Source: Clostridium ljungdahlii (GTDB lineage: Bacteria > Bacillota > Clostridia > Clostridiales > Clostridiaceae). Taken from it: 64,000 nt of DNA. Below are positions 39,919 to 48,915 of this stretch, in pieces (position 1 is the stretch's first letter; the number at the start of each line of letters is the position of its first letter). A program made the translations under genes and the position numbers. The stretch lies in NCBI RefSeq assembly GCF_001636845.1, contig NZ_LITT01000058.1:124001-188000 (forward strand), read 5' to 3'. Below the pieces are notes generated by a model that was not told where the DNA came from, did no database searches, and saw only the letters and a program-made list of their open reading frames with translations.

Positions 39919-40254
39919 GTGGGAGGTAGAGGAAAATCATTAAGTTTAAATTACAAGCAAATAGATATTAAGAACTATAAGGATAGACTTGAAATTGAAG
40001 ATATTATGCATAATGCAGACATTGTACGACAGGCTTTAAACGCTATTAATAGAGATTCATCTGAGACAAGTTTATTTAGAAAATGTTATTGTTGTGAAGA
40101 GCATATAATACCAATAAATTCATTCCATAAAAAATGTAATATATGTGGATGGATTGATGATGATTATCAGAATATAAATCCTAATAGTCATGATGGACCT
40201 AATGAACTTAGTTTAAATGAGTCGAAAATTATATTTTGGAGAAAAGAAAACTAA
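39919..40254 (+). CDS. CPCC-type cysteine-rich protein
   Basis: The 111 residues have an N-terminal 'GGRGKSLS' start seen in some phage proteins and a C-terminal CPCC-like domain (CYCCEEHIIP, then CNICGWIDDDYQN and GPNELSLNESK) that should bind one zinc. The GTG start touches the stop codon of the DUF4417 gene. Function is unknown; the pairing suggests the two products work together. Confidence 0.8.
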   Translation: MGGRGKSLSLNYKQIDIKNYKDRLEIEDIMHNADIVRQALNAINRDSSETSLFRKCYCCEEHIIPINSFHKKCNICGWIDDDYQNINPNSHDGPNELSLNESKIIFWRKEN

Positions 40255-40256
40255 AA

Positions 40257-40444
40257 ATGATAAGAGAAGAATATCATATAATGCATAATTCTAATGGAGG
40301 TTGGGATAAAAAGGCAATGTGGTTAAAGTAAAAAGTCATATAAATTGATAGATTATCTTTAAAAAAATTTAGATATAAGCCAACAGATACGTATGGTCAT
40401 TTTACTAATGGAATGTATCCATGGAAAAAAATTGAAATCATTTA
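40257..40444 (+). pseudogene. Remnant of a small DUF2188-like gene
   Basis: A 24-codon frame (EYHIMHNSNGGWDKKA, stop at 40329) resembles the start of DUF2188 proteins. After it the sequence gives 'DTYGHFTNGMYPWKKIEII' in another frame. This looks like a decayed gene. The call is tentative. Confidence 0.3.
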
Positions 40445-40502
40445 ATAAATCACTATTACTTATATAGTGAGAGGATAAAATTTAAGAAAGAAGGTTTATT
40501 TT

Positions 40503-43500
40503 ATGACTAATGTAGAATCTTCGCTATCAGATTTGACAAATGAAATAAAAGTTCATGGGGCTATTGTTATTGTGGGTGCAGGAATTTCTTTTGAAGCAGG
40601 ACTTCCTTTGTACAATCAACTTGCTCCATTAATATGGCAAGTTGTAGATGAATTTCCTAGTATTAAAGATATGTATAAACGTGACCGAACTCTACCTGCT
40701 AAATTAATCATTGGTAATTCAATAGAAAATCTAAAAAATGCATTTAATTTTATTGAAAATAATGTGGAAGCAGTACTACGATTTAAAGAGTTATTTAAAA
40801 TATTAAATGATAAACATCACAAGAATCCTTCTATATCACACCAGTATTTGTGTCAGTTGATCCATGCTGGATATATTAAAATTGTTGTATCTTTTAATTG
40901 GGATGATTTATTGGAAATGGCTTGGGAACAACTATATGGCACTCAAATTAATGACAATAAAAATAATTTATTAAAACCTCATGGTGACGTACGCAATGTT
41001 AATTCGAAATGGATATTTCCAAATAGCTCTGGTGAGATAAGTGTATCGGACAAGAAATCAATCAGTTTAGCATCTGAAAATACCCCATGTACGTTTATTA
41101 TATTAGGTTATTCTGAATCTGATCCTAATATTGTTGATCAACTTATTGAACCAAATGAAGTAAAAAATAAAGTGTTTAGAATATCTCCATCAGCAATTGA
41201 TTCTATTCCATTAATGGCATCTGAAGCTCTTAATTCTATCGTAAATAATTTATTACCAAAAGTAACTGATCATTGGATTCATTTGGATTTCTCAAATCAA
41301 GTTGGTTTAGAACATGCCATAATGGGTTACCGTCTTCGGGAATCTGATGTATTAGCTTGTCCTAAACTTCCTCAGTTTAGTGAGGCTAAATACAAATTGG
41401 AACAAGCACATAGTGTCATTATAGAAAGTGATCCTGGTTGTGGAAAATCTATAACAGCGTATCAACTTGCATATGATTTTTTAATTTCAGGGTGGGAAGT
41501 GATTAAATATGATAACACGAAAATAATTTCTTGCTCTGACGTAAAACTGAAAAACAATGGATATAAAACAGTTTATATTATTGATGATGCACAGCAGTTA
41601 GATAAAGGTGTGATTAATAAACTTTTAGGGTATGCAAATAATACTCGAAAAATAATTATTACGCAAACACATACATTTGAATTCCCATCTGAAAGTGTGT
41701 CAATTTCAAAAGAGCAATCAGTTAAAACAATTTATAATCATTATTTAAAGAATAAAAGTACAATTGTTCCTATAGTTGCAAAGATAAATAAAAAAGTCAA
41801 CCGGAAAATAGGTGATCTATATATGGATACGCCTTTTGAATACATTTTGAACTTAGCTTCACATGAGAGTACGCCATGGTTGTTTAATTATTCCCTAAGA
41901 GGTGGATGGGAAAACACAAAGAATCAATATAGTATAGCAAAGGAATATAAATGTTCAGATATTCTCTTGACTTTAATAGCATTTAAACAAATTATTTCAT
42001 TAGATAAACCAGTAGAAAAAAATTGGCTTATTGAATCTGTCCAAATATGGAAATATAACTCTGATTGGTGTAATAAATGCTTAAATTTCATGTTTCGAGA
42101 AAAAATGATTTTGTCTTTAAATGAAATTCGTACTATGCATTTACAAGCAGCCATTCGTATTGTAATATGCTTTGTTGAAAATCATTCTGTTGAAGAATGT
42201 CAACCTTTATTTAAACTTATTAAATCTGAAATGTTAAATAAAAATACTCCGCTTCAGGGAGTTCTTTGGTTTTTCAACTTATTATTTGGTTTTGAAACAA
42301 AATATAAAATACTGTATAATATTCTCAACAAAGAATATTGCTATTCATTATTAGATAGATGCATGGTACAAACTGATTCATCATCAATTTTATATGGAAT
42401 TTATGTAATAGATAATGTAATTCATAGGGACGGACAAATAAAATACAGAGAAATTTGTAAAAAATATAATAATACATTAAAACTCTGGATGGAACAAGTG
42501 AATAATAATACTGCCTATTCTTTATCATTGATTTTAAATGATATGATAAATGAAGATAAGGATTGGAAAGTTAAATGGGTTGAGTGTCTAAACATCTCTT
42601 CAATTTTTCAAAATTTAAGAAATATAAATACTAAATATCTTTATGATTGGGCAAGTTTTATTGATAGACTTTCAGCTTGTCAAAAAAGGAACTGGAAAAA
42701 CAAGTTTTATTTAGAACTACCAAAACGAGAAATAGAATTATCACTTTCGAAAACTATTTACACTGATATAAGTGGTATGATGAAAATGATATATACTTTG
42801 CTTCAATTTGACAAGGCATATGGTCATAAAAAATTTATAGATTGTTTACCAATTATTAGCCAAGCTTTACATCATAACTTTTCTGATGTTTTAGCTGATC
42901 TCGGATTAGATTTTTTAATGTTTATTTGTGGTGAAAATCTTTTTGGTATTGGTCATCCAGATAAATTGCAAAAACAATCAACTAAAGCGTTTATTAATTG
43001 TATTAAGCCTGAGATGATTTCTAGTTGCTTATTGACAAAAACTCCTAGAGATTATGAACGACTATATAGATTTATTTTTGAAATACATTGCTATGATCCA
43101 GAAAAAATGAAAATTGCTGTCCAAACCATTGATTTTAAAATATTAGATGAATATACTGTTGATTTATGGAAAACACAACCTAGAGAGTTTAGCATGCTTA
43201 TTAATATGATTTCGATGTTTAGATTAAAAGAAGTAGATGACTGGATTTTTTCTCATTGTAAAGATATGGACTTTTTACGACCAACTTTGGTAGCAATTTC
43301 ACCTCAAACAGTTGAACAATTTTTGAATGAAAATAAGGAAATCTTCCTTGTTGAGGATAAACAAAATCTATGGAGTTTAAGTGCCTGTGCAGTTAAAAAA
43401 TTAAAAGCATATGATAAAAATGTATGTAAGGAAGTAATACATAAAAATGGTACTCGTATTAAAAAAAGTCTATTGGAATTGACCCCACTTGATTGGGAGG

Positions 43501-43769
43501 ACTATTTTAAATTCTTTAGCCAGCTCATTAAAGCAGATTTGACATTTGTAAATTCTATATTTGAGGAAATAAATCTTGAAAACCTTAAGATAATATGGAT
43601 AGATAAAATGAATTCTACACAATATCCAGATAATAAGCAGAAAAAAGCTCTACAAGGATTTAAAAGATTACTTGTTATAATACAAAATGCTACTGATGAT
43701 ATTGAGCTAAACAAAGTTATTATATGCTTGAAATCAGAGGTTAATGAAAGATTGATAAATGCTCACTAA
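40503..43769 (+). CDS. SIR2-STAND NTPase, probable anti-phage defence protein
   Basis: The 1088 residues show an N-terminal SIR2-like NAD-binding domain (about 1-260): GAGISFEAGLP (25-35), SFNWDD with Asn132, LKPHGDV with His160, and GYSESD (202-207). The Asn/His pair used for NAD cleavage in defence SIR2 domains is kept. A STAND-type NTPase follows with P-loop SDPGCGKS (309-316) and Walker B VYIIDDAQ (357-364), then about 600 helical residues as the sensor. The layout is like Avs5-type proteins, which deplete NAD when phage is sensed. It stands alone with no partner gene. AAGAAGG precedes the ATG. Confidence 0.8.
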   Translation: MTNVESSLSDLTNEIKVHGAIVIVGAGISFEAGLPLYNQLAPLIWQVVDEFPSIKDMYKRDRTLPAKLIIGNSIENLKNAFNFIENNVEAVLRFKELFKILNDKHHKNPSISHQYLCQLIHAGYIKIVVSFNWDDLLEMAWEQLYGTQINDNKNNLLKPHGDVRNVNSKWIFPNSSGEISVSDKKSISLASENTPCTFIILGYSESDPNIVDQLIEPNEVKNKVFRISPSAIDSIPLMASEALNSIVNNLLPKVTDHWIHLDFSNQVGLEHAIMGYRLRESDVLACPKLPQFSEAKYKLEQAHSVIIESDPGCGKSITAYQLAYDFLISGWEVIKYDNTKIISCSDVKLKNNGYKTVYIIDDAQQLDKGVINKLLGYANNTRKIIITQTHTFEFPSESVSISKEQSVKTIYNHYLKNKSTIVPIVAKINKKVNRKIGDLYMDTPFEYILNLASHESTPWLFNYSLRGGWENTKNQYSIAKEYKCSDILLTLIAFKQIISLDKPVEKNWLIESVQIWKYNSDWCNKCLNFMFREKMILSLNEIRTMHLQAAIRIVICFVENHSVEECQPLFKLIKSEMLNKNTPLQGVLWFFNLLFGFETKYKILYNILNKEYCYSLLDRCMVQTDSSSILYGIYVIDNVIHRDGQIKYREICKKYNNTLKLWMEQVNNNTAYSLSLILNDMINEDKDWKVKWVECLNISSIFQNLRNINTKYLYDWASFIDRLSACQKRNWKNKFYLELPKREIELSLSKTIYTDISGMMKMIYTLLQFDKAYGHKKFIDCLPIISQALHHNFSDVLADLGLDFLMFICGENLFGIGHPDKLQKQSTKAFINCIKPEMISSCLLTKTPRDYERLYRFIFEIHCYDPEKMKIAVQTIDFKILDEYTVDLWKTQPREFSMLINMISMFRLKEVDDWIFSHCKDMDFLRPTLVAISPQTVEQFLNENKEIFLVEDKQNLWSLSACAVKKLKAYDKNVCKEVIHKNGTRIKKSLLELTPLDWEDYFKFFSQLIKADLTFVNSIFEEINLENLKIIWIDKMNSTQYPDNKQKKALQGFKRLLVIIQNATDDIELNKVIICLKSEVNERLINAH

Positions 43770-43771
43770 AA

Positions 43772-43903
43772 ATGCTATATAAAGAAGTTTATGCTTCAAT
43801 GATAAAAATCATACAAAAAGATTATAAAGGAAGTATTATACCTACTCTATTTAAAAATCTATCTAAATGTGAAAATATAATTTCTAGCATTAGGATAAAG
43901 TAA
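43772..43903 (+). CDS. Possible small ORF after the SIR2-STAND gene
   Basis: A 43-codon frame begins two bases after the SIR2-STAND stop (MLYKEVYASMIKIIQKDYKG...). It has no ribosome binding site of its own and could be read only by re-initiation. It may equally be a relic. The remaining gap to 44261 holds a terminator and no other gene I can support. Confidence 0.25.
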   Translation: MLYKEVYASMIKIIQKDYKGSIIPTLFKNLSKCENIISSIRIK

Positions 43904-44094
43904 ATAAAAAAGTAGAGGATGAATATTATAGGTTAATTTTATATAAGATAAAAATTATAAGCACTTGCCTTTATATTTTTTAGAAACTTTTGAATTGGTA
44001 CTATCAATAAATATAATACTAGGAATATGAGTTTATTGAAGTAATAAATGTATAAGACGTATAAATAACAATATATATGAAACCTTTAATAAAA

Positions 44095-44127
44095 GAGCAT
44101 TGTCATGCGTAAGGATAATGCTCTTTA
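44095..44127 (+). terminator. Terminator-like hairpin
   Basis: GAGCATTGTC pairs with GATAATGCTC over ten bases and is followed by TTTA. It could end the SIR2-STAND transcript. Confidence 0.6.
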
Positions 44128-44261
44128 TCATTAATCAAAACTTTTGCTTTCAATAAAACTGTAGTTGTTTTGAAGTTGATAAATTTAAGTATTGAATTTT
44201 TATAAATTCTGCTTTACCATACCCTTCAAGTTATAAATTTAAAAGAGAAGGATGTGTAAAA

Positions 44262-44573
44262 ATGTTTCAGAACGATAGGTATATGACTTGCGGTATTAAG
44301 CATGATATCAATGAAAAAAATCCTGTGACTTTCTTATTGTTATGGAACCTCATTGATGAAATGGAAGTTGATGAAAATAAGAAAGACTATTTACAAATAT
44401 TTGTACTGCGTGCTAAGTTTGATAAAAAAAACTTACAGGAGATTGTCCACATGCAAGAAAAACCACCATATAAGAAGGTGCATAGATATTTTACAGAGAT
44501 ACCTATAGATGCTAAGGTTTATGCTATTGATGATGGGGAGCACTCAACAATGTTACTTGCAGAAGAATATTAG
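44262..44573 (+). CDS. DUF960 protein
   Basis: The 103 residues match the DUF960 family (MFQNDRYMTCGIKHDIN, LLWNLIDEM, DYLQIFVL, and STMLLAEEY at the end). The family is found in staphylococci, clostridia and their mobile elements; its function is unknown. AGAGAAGGATG precedes the ATG. Confidence 0.82.
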   Translation: MFQNDRYMTCGIKHDINEKNPVTFLLLWNLIDEMEVDENKKDYLQIFVLRAKFDKKNLQEIVHMQEKPPYKKVHRYFTEIPIDAKVYAIDDGEHSTMLLAEEY

Positions 44574-44681
44574 GTTTATTTGATGAGCTATAAATAAATT
44601 CTATATCAAATTATAAATAGTACAAATATGAAATTTGATAGGCATAATGTTAAATTTATTAAAAGGTAGGTGGTCATTAAA

Positions 44682-45086
44682 ATGAGGTTTGAGTATATTG
44701 AGAAAACCCTGCAGGAAAGGTATCCATATATTAATACAGGTGATTATATATGGAATCAATTGGTAAGCGCGGATAACGAGTATGGGTCTGGTTGGCATGA
44801 TCTTATTATTGAACTAGTAGAAAAAATAGAAAACATTTATAAAAAGAATAATATCAATGTTTGTGAATTTAAAATTGACCGAATTAGAGAGAAATATGGA
44901 GAATTACAATTTGATGCATTATCAAGTATAAAAGAAGTGTATGCTGTAATAGCAGAATATGAAAATAAGGCATATACAATTTGTGATGAATGCGGTGAAG
45001 TAGGTAGTCTATGTGAGAAAAATGGTTGGTTAGAGACATTGTGTGAAAAGTGTGCATTTAAGAATGGTTATAAAAAGTTGGAATAA
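44682..45086 (+). CDS. Unknown protein with C-terminal zinc ribbon
   Basis: The 134-residue protein ends in a four-cysteine zinc ribbon (CDECGEVGSLC and CEKC) preceded by 'RIREKYGELQFDALSS'. This type occurs in phages and islands; no function is assigned. The start at 44682 follows AAAGGTAGGTGG. It is followed by a terminator. Confidence 0.75.
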   Translation: MRFEYIEKTLQERYPYINTGDYIWNQLVSADNEYGSGWHDLIIELVEKIENIYKKNNINVCEFKIDRIREKYGELQFDALSSIKEVYAVIAEYENKAYTICDECGEVGSLCEKNGWLETLCEKCAFKNGYKKLE

Positions 45087-45126
45087 ATAAAAAGGTATAT
45101 TTTGAAATATTTTTAATAGAGATAAG

Positions 45127-45155
45127 GAGCTTGTAAAGTTTACAGGCTCTTTATT
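45127..45155 (+). terminator. Rho-independent terminator
   Basis: GAGCTTGTAA pairs with TTACAGGCTC around AGT, followed by TTTATTTTT. Confidence 0.85.
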
Positions 45156-45629
45156 TTTGCCTTAAATACAAATGATATTTAATAGTATATGTTCACTATA
45201 GGTAAAATGTGTTGAGTAGTCATAAAAATAAATTTGTATATATAAAATAGTACATTAAAGTTGCTGGCTGATAGCAGAGAATAACCTATATAACACTGAT
45301 AATAGGGAAAAAATTCTATGTAATAAATTGTAAGTTTAATAATGTTTGTTATATGGTTTATTGAGTTAAATAAATAGTTGAATAGTGTCCAAAACAAACC
45401 AGATTGTGTCACAATTGTTTTTTATGAATTTAATGGTATGTTATAAGTGTAAAGAAGTAAAATTAACCCCAGTGGGTTATATGTGATTTTGAATAGTTAT
45501 GTAAAAATAAGTAAAATTAATAAGAGATATATAATTATAAGTTTTATCTATACTTAAAATATATTTAGATTGTGCGTGTAAGAGGGCGTTTGATATATAT
45601 ACATATATAATAAAAAAATTGGTAGGGAG

Positions 45630-45712
45630 GAAAGCAAATGGATAACAGTAAAAATTAACTCTGGAGTTGGTAAGGTATGGTTTACTGGATGGATAGATGC
45701 CTATAGGTAATT
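45630..45712 (+). pseudogene. Fragment resembling an SH3-type repeat
   Basis: A GGGAGG site precedes an ATG that stops after six codons. One base over, the frame reads KWITVKINSGVGKVWFTGW before stopping, similar in style to bacterial SH3 repeats of wall hydrolases. It is probably a relic. The rest of 45156-45785 shows no gene. Confidence 0.3.
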
Positions 45713-45785
45713 TTACATTGTCCAAGCTTGACAGTTACTATATGCAACATTAGAACAAAATATGAAACTTAAGGAGGGTTTAATT

Positions 45786-45983
45786 ATGCATGGTAAGTTT
45801 AGCATATCACTTCACTTAGAAAATGAAAACCTTGGGGAGATAATTCGAGACTTTAAAACAGATATTTATATAGATGCATTAGATGGGTGTTCTATTGATT
45901 ACATTAAAGAGTGCATTATATCAGCTTGCAATAGTGCAGTTAATATTACTAATGACATTGATTTAGGAAATATCTTGGAATAA
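45786..45983 (+). CDS. Small unknown protein (65 aa)
   Basis: The ATG follows AAGGAGGG. The acidic 65-residue product (MHGKFSISLHLENENLGEII...) has no signal peptide, and I recognise no family. The ribosome binding site and separation from other genes support it as real. Confidence 0.55.
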   Translation: MHGKFSISLHLENENLGEIIRDFKTDIYIDALDGCSIDYIKECIISACNSAVNITNDIDLGNILE

Positions 45984-46096
45984 TATGGATATAAGGAAGC
46001 TTACTACATGTAAAGGATAGCTTTGGCTGTCCTTTTATTTATATTTAAAAAGTAAATTATTTTGAGTTAAAAAAATTTAATGGAGTGGGTTTCATT

Positions 46097-46177
46097 ATGC
46101 ATATAAGAGACTTGTTAAGAGGAATAAAAGAGCAAATTATTTCAATTTATAGACTAATTAAAGCTTATAGAAGATAA
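46097..46177 (+). CDS. Very small basic amphipathic peptide (26 aa)
   Basis: The frame MHIRDLLRGIKEQIISIYRL followed by IKAYRR has a GGAGTGGG site and is followed after 20 bases by a very strong terminator, so it looks like a short transcription unit. The helix would be amphipathic and cationic. A toxin or membrane peptide is possible but not shown. Confidence 0.4.
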   Translation: MHIRDLLRGIKEQIISIYRLIKAYRR

Positions 46178-46196
46178 AGCATATTATAAAGGTTTA

Positions 46197-46237
46197 GTGC
46201 CTAAAATACAGGTTTATGTATTTTAGGCACTTTTTTA
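46197..46237 (+). terminator. Strong terminator after the 26-aa ORF
   Basis: GTGCCTAAAATACA pairs perfectly with TGTATTTTAGGCAC around a six-base loop, followed by seven T residues. The next 780 bases (46238-47016) contain no gene; one 14-bp inverted repeat (46721-46762) is the only structure seen. Confidence 0.92.
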
Positions 46238-47016
46238 TTTAATACATTTAATCTTCTACTTTAATAAGGCTAGTTTGAAAATTTAGGACATTGCGAGCTA
46301 TGTAATTATTTTGATTGAAGTAATTATAATTGAAATACTCAAATATGACTAGTAGCTAAATTGGAAGTATATTCTATTTTAATAATTCAAATGTATTTTA
46401 GATTCATTCATGTAGCTTGCTAATAAATAAAGCAGACTTTATTTATTTTTGAATTTGAAATTTATGTTAGAATAATGAAACTTTCATGTAGCTAGTGATG
46501 AAAAAGGTATTTCTTTAATTAGAAGCAACATTTCATAAAAAGTATGATTAATCTATCAAATAATATTAATAGACAACAGATAAAGAACTTTTATAGTTAT
46601 GAGCTAAATGATATGAAGTGTTTATCCTATAGAAGTAAATTATTTAATTTACAGGGAATGCGTGTAATTTTCATATTCTAAACTTAATTTAATTGCTATG
46701 AGGAACATTACGTATACATCATAAAATTTCTTAATTGAAGTCATAAATTTAAGAAATTTTATAGCTAAGAAAAAATCACTATAGATATAAATAGTAAATT
46801 AAGAAATTAAATATTAGATTTTTTAAAAATTATTGCAAAATTGATTGAGATTAGGGGGATAGAGAGAAATAACATCAACTGTAATTATGTATGAAAATAA
46901 ATTTAAGAAAAAAGTATTAAGTTATGAATGTAAAGATAAAAAGATGCATAAAAAACTATAAGTTAAACTGTCATAGGATACTCTTAAAACAAATGTGAAT
47001 GATTGGAGGAAAGGCT

Positions 47017-47697
47017 ATGAAGCAAAGAAAATTAATAATGAGAATGACAAAAATAGTTCACCACTGTTTCATGGATAGGGAAGATAACTTGTATAATAAG
47101 CCATTTGGACGTCTTGCAGAGTTAGAACTTGAGAAAGAGAGACAAGACTTCCTAAAGGATTACATTGACTTCATAATGCATAGCGATATAGTTGCAGAAA
47201 CTACTAAGATTTATATAAGAAGTCCTTTTGATTCTGTGGCATCTTCGATTGTAGATTATAATAGAACACTTCCAGAAGGAATAAAAAGTATAAATATTAA
47301 AACAGCTGAGTCAAATTGTAATAATAACACTAATAAGTTACTGGAGTATTTTCCTGATGATATGCTTTATAGTGTAATATACAGTAAAAATTGTAATTTA
47401 GAGCATTATAATAAACTCTTAGATCTAGCTATAGCTAAAAGGTGCAAGAAGAATAAAATATTTAATAACCTTATACTAAAATTACCTACTGATGTAGAAC
47501 TTCAAGATAGTTTAGATGAAGATGAGTTTTCGGACTTTGTTAAAATTATTGCTCCATATCTTAGAACTCATATCAAGTATTTAGAGGAAAATATTTCATG
47601 TAAAGCAGTTGGATACCTGTTCTATTTAATTTCAACACGCCAGTTGTATGGAATTGATAAAGATAGATATAACCTGTTAAAAGAAATGTTAGAGTAA
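47017..47697 (+). CDS. Unknown island protein (226 aa)
   Basis: The start at 47017 is chosen because GGAGGAAAG lies five bases upstream. The product is soluble, mostly helical, with a basic N-terminus (MKQRKLIMRMTKIVHHC). No motif or family is recognised. It has its own terminator-like hairpin at 47733. Confidence 0.6.
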   Translation: MKQRKLIMRMTKIVHHCFMDREDNLYNKPFGRLAELELEKERQDFLKDYIDFIMHSDIVAETTKIYIRSPFDSVASSIVDYNRTLPEGIKSINIKTAESNCNNNTNKLLEYFPDDMLYSVIYSKNCNLEHYNKLLDLAIAKRCKKNKIFNNLILKLPTDVELQDSLDEDEFSDFVKIIAPYLRTHIKYLEENISCKAVGYLFYLISTRQLYGIDKDRYNLLKEMLE

Positions 47698-47732
47698 TAT
47701 TAAGGCAATTCAATAACTAGTTAATAAAGATA

Positions 47733-47765
47733 AAGCGATCACCTTTTATAAGTGATTGTTTTATT
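47733..47765 (+). terminator. Terminator-like hairpin
   Basis: AAGCGATCAC pairs with GTGATTGTTT (with G-T pairs) and is followed by T-rich sequence. Confidence 0.6.
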
Positions 47766-47981
47766 TTAGGTAAAAATAATTAATGTTTTAGATTTATAGT
47801 TAATGTTGTAGGCTATTTAATAGCTAGTAATATTTTAGTGTTCATAAATCAATTGATTTTATAAACATAAGATCAAGAAAGAAAAGTAATGAAAAGTGTA
47901 GACCAATTGTTTCAATTTTATGACAAAATTGTATATGATATTTGAATATATTTTCATAGACAATTATAGTACCATAAAGAG

Positions 47982-48626
47982 GTGATTTTTTTGATTTATG
48001 GATATATGAGAATAAGCACTAAGAAGGAGAAACAGACAACGGATAGACAAAAAATAACATTAGAAACTTATGCAAAAGGCAATAAGTTTAAATTTGATAA
48101 GATTGTAGAAGAAAGGGTAAGTGGAGCTGTTATAGCTGAAAAGAGAGAAGTTTATAGTGATCTAAAAGCTAAAACACTAAGAAAAAATGATATTCTTATA
48201 ATAACTGATTTAGACAGATTAGGCAGAGATGCAGATGACATAATTTCAGAACTAAAAGAACTTAAAAGTAGAGGAATAAGAGTTATAGCTTTGGATATAC
48301 CTTACATGAACAAATGGCAAAAGTTAATGGATAGTAGTTTGTACAATATGATTATTGATATAGTCATTACTTTAAAGGCACATATGGCACAGCAAGAAAG
48401 AGAGAAGATGGTTGAACGAATCAATTAAGGCCTAAATGCAGCAAGAGCTAGGGGAACTAAATTAGGCAGACCACAAGTCGAGTTACGAAAAGATTTTATT
48501 AAAGAATATGAGAAATTTAAAAATGGAACATATGGTAAGATGACTGCTTTAGGGTTTGCAAAGATGCTTGGAATAGGTAGAGCGACCCTATATAAATATA
48601 TAAACATTTATAAGAATAAAAACTAA
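47982..48626 (+). pseudogene. Small serine resolvase interrupted by a nonsense codon
   Basis: The first 148 codons encode a complete resolvase catalytic domain (IYGYMRISTKKEKQTTDRQK, ITDLDRLGRD, and the long E helix to EREKMVERIN). A TAA at 48426 then interrupts the frame. Reading on in the same frame gives GLNAARARGTKLGRPQVEL and a C-terminal helix-turn-helix (GFAKMLGIGRATLYKYIN) to a stop at 48624. Intact relatives have Gln where the stop lies, so a single CAA-to-TAA change is likely. The truncated protein would lack the DNA-binding domain. A sequencing error cannot be excluded. Confidence 0.8.
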
Positions 48627-48780
48627 AAAAGATAATAATATTTATGATAAAGGCAACCCAACAGAAGTGGTTGCCTTTATCAATAAAAAATACTTATAAA
48701 AGATATTTAAACCCCCTGCGTGGTTGGCAATCTTTTTTTTTATATCTTGTATCAATTAAATGATAGGAGAGAAGAAAAAG

Positions 48781-48915
48781 ATGAAAAATGGCCTAAATTT
48801 TGTAAAACCACTTATTCAAATTGTGTATGACAGAGGTGAGATAAATGAGCTTACGTATAAAAAAATCATGCATAAGTTAAAAAAGGAGGAAGCTAAAAAT
48901 GAGAGAAGTAACTAA
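48781..48915 (+). CDS. Small SHOCT-like protein overlapping the recombinase
   Basis: The 44-residue frame starts after AGGAGAGAAG and contains 'PLIQIVYDRGEINELTYKKI', a SHOCT-like short helical pattern. Its last 17 bases overlap the large serine recombinase gene in another frame, and the recombinase ribosome binding site lies within it, so the two are translationally coupled. It may be an accessory or directionality factor; this is only inferred from position. Confidence 0.55.
   Translation: MKNGLNFVKPLIQIVYDRGEINELTYKKIMHKLKKEEAKNERSN

Noticed and set aside
41924-42154. Minus-strand frames inside the SIR2-STAND gene as possible antitoxin
   Set aside because: No ribosome binding site and no recognisable domain; the plus-strand gene explains the region.
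43950-44030. Minus-strand frame resembling a transposase segment (SIIFIDSTNSKV)
   Set aside because: Too short, with stops on both sides and no terminal repeats, so an insertion sequence cannot be supported.
46709-46765. 14-bp inverted repeat in the empty region before 47 kb
   Set aside because: It has no T run and no neighbouring gene to end or regulate, and AT-rich palindromes are expected by chance in such DNA.
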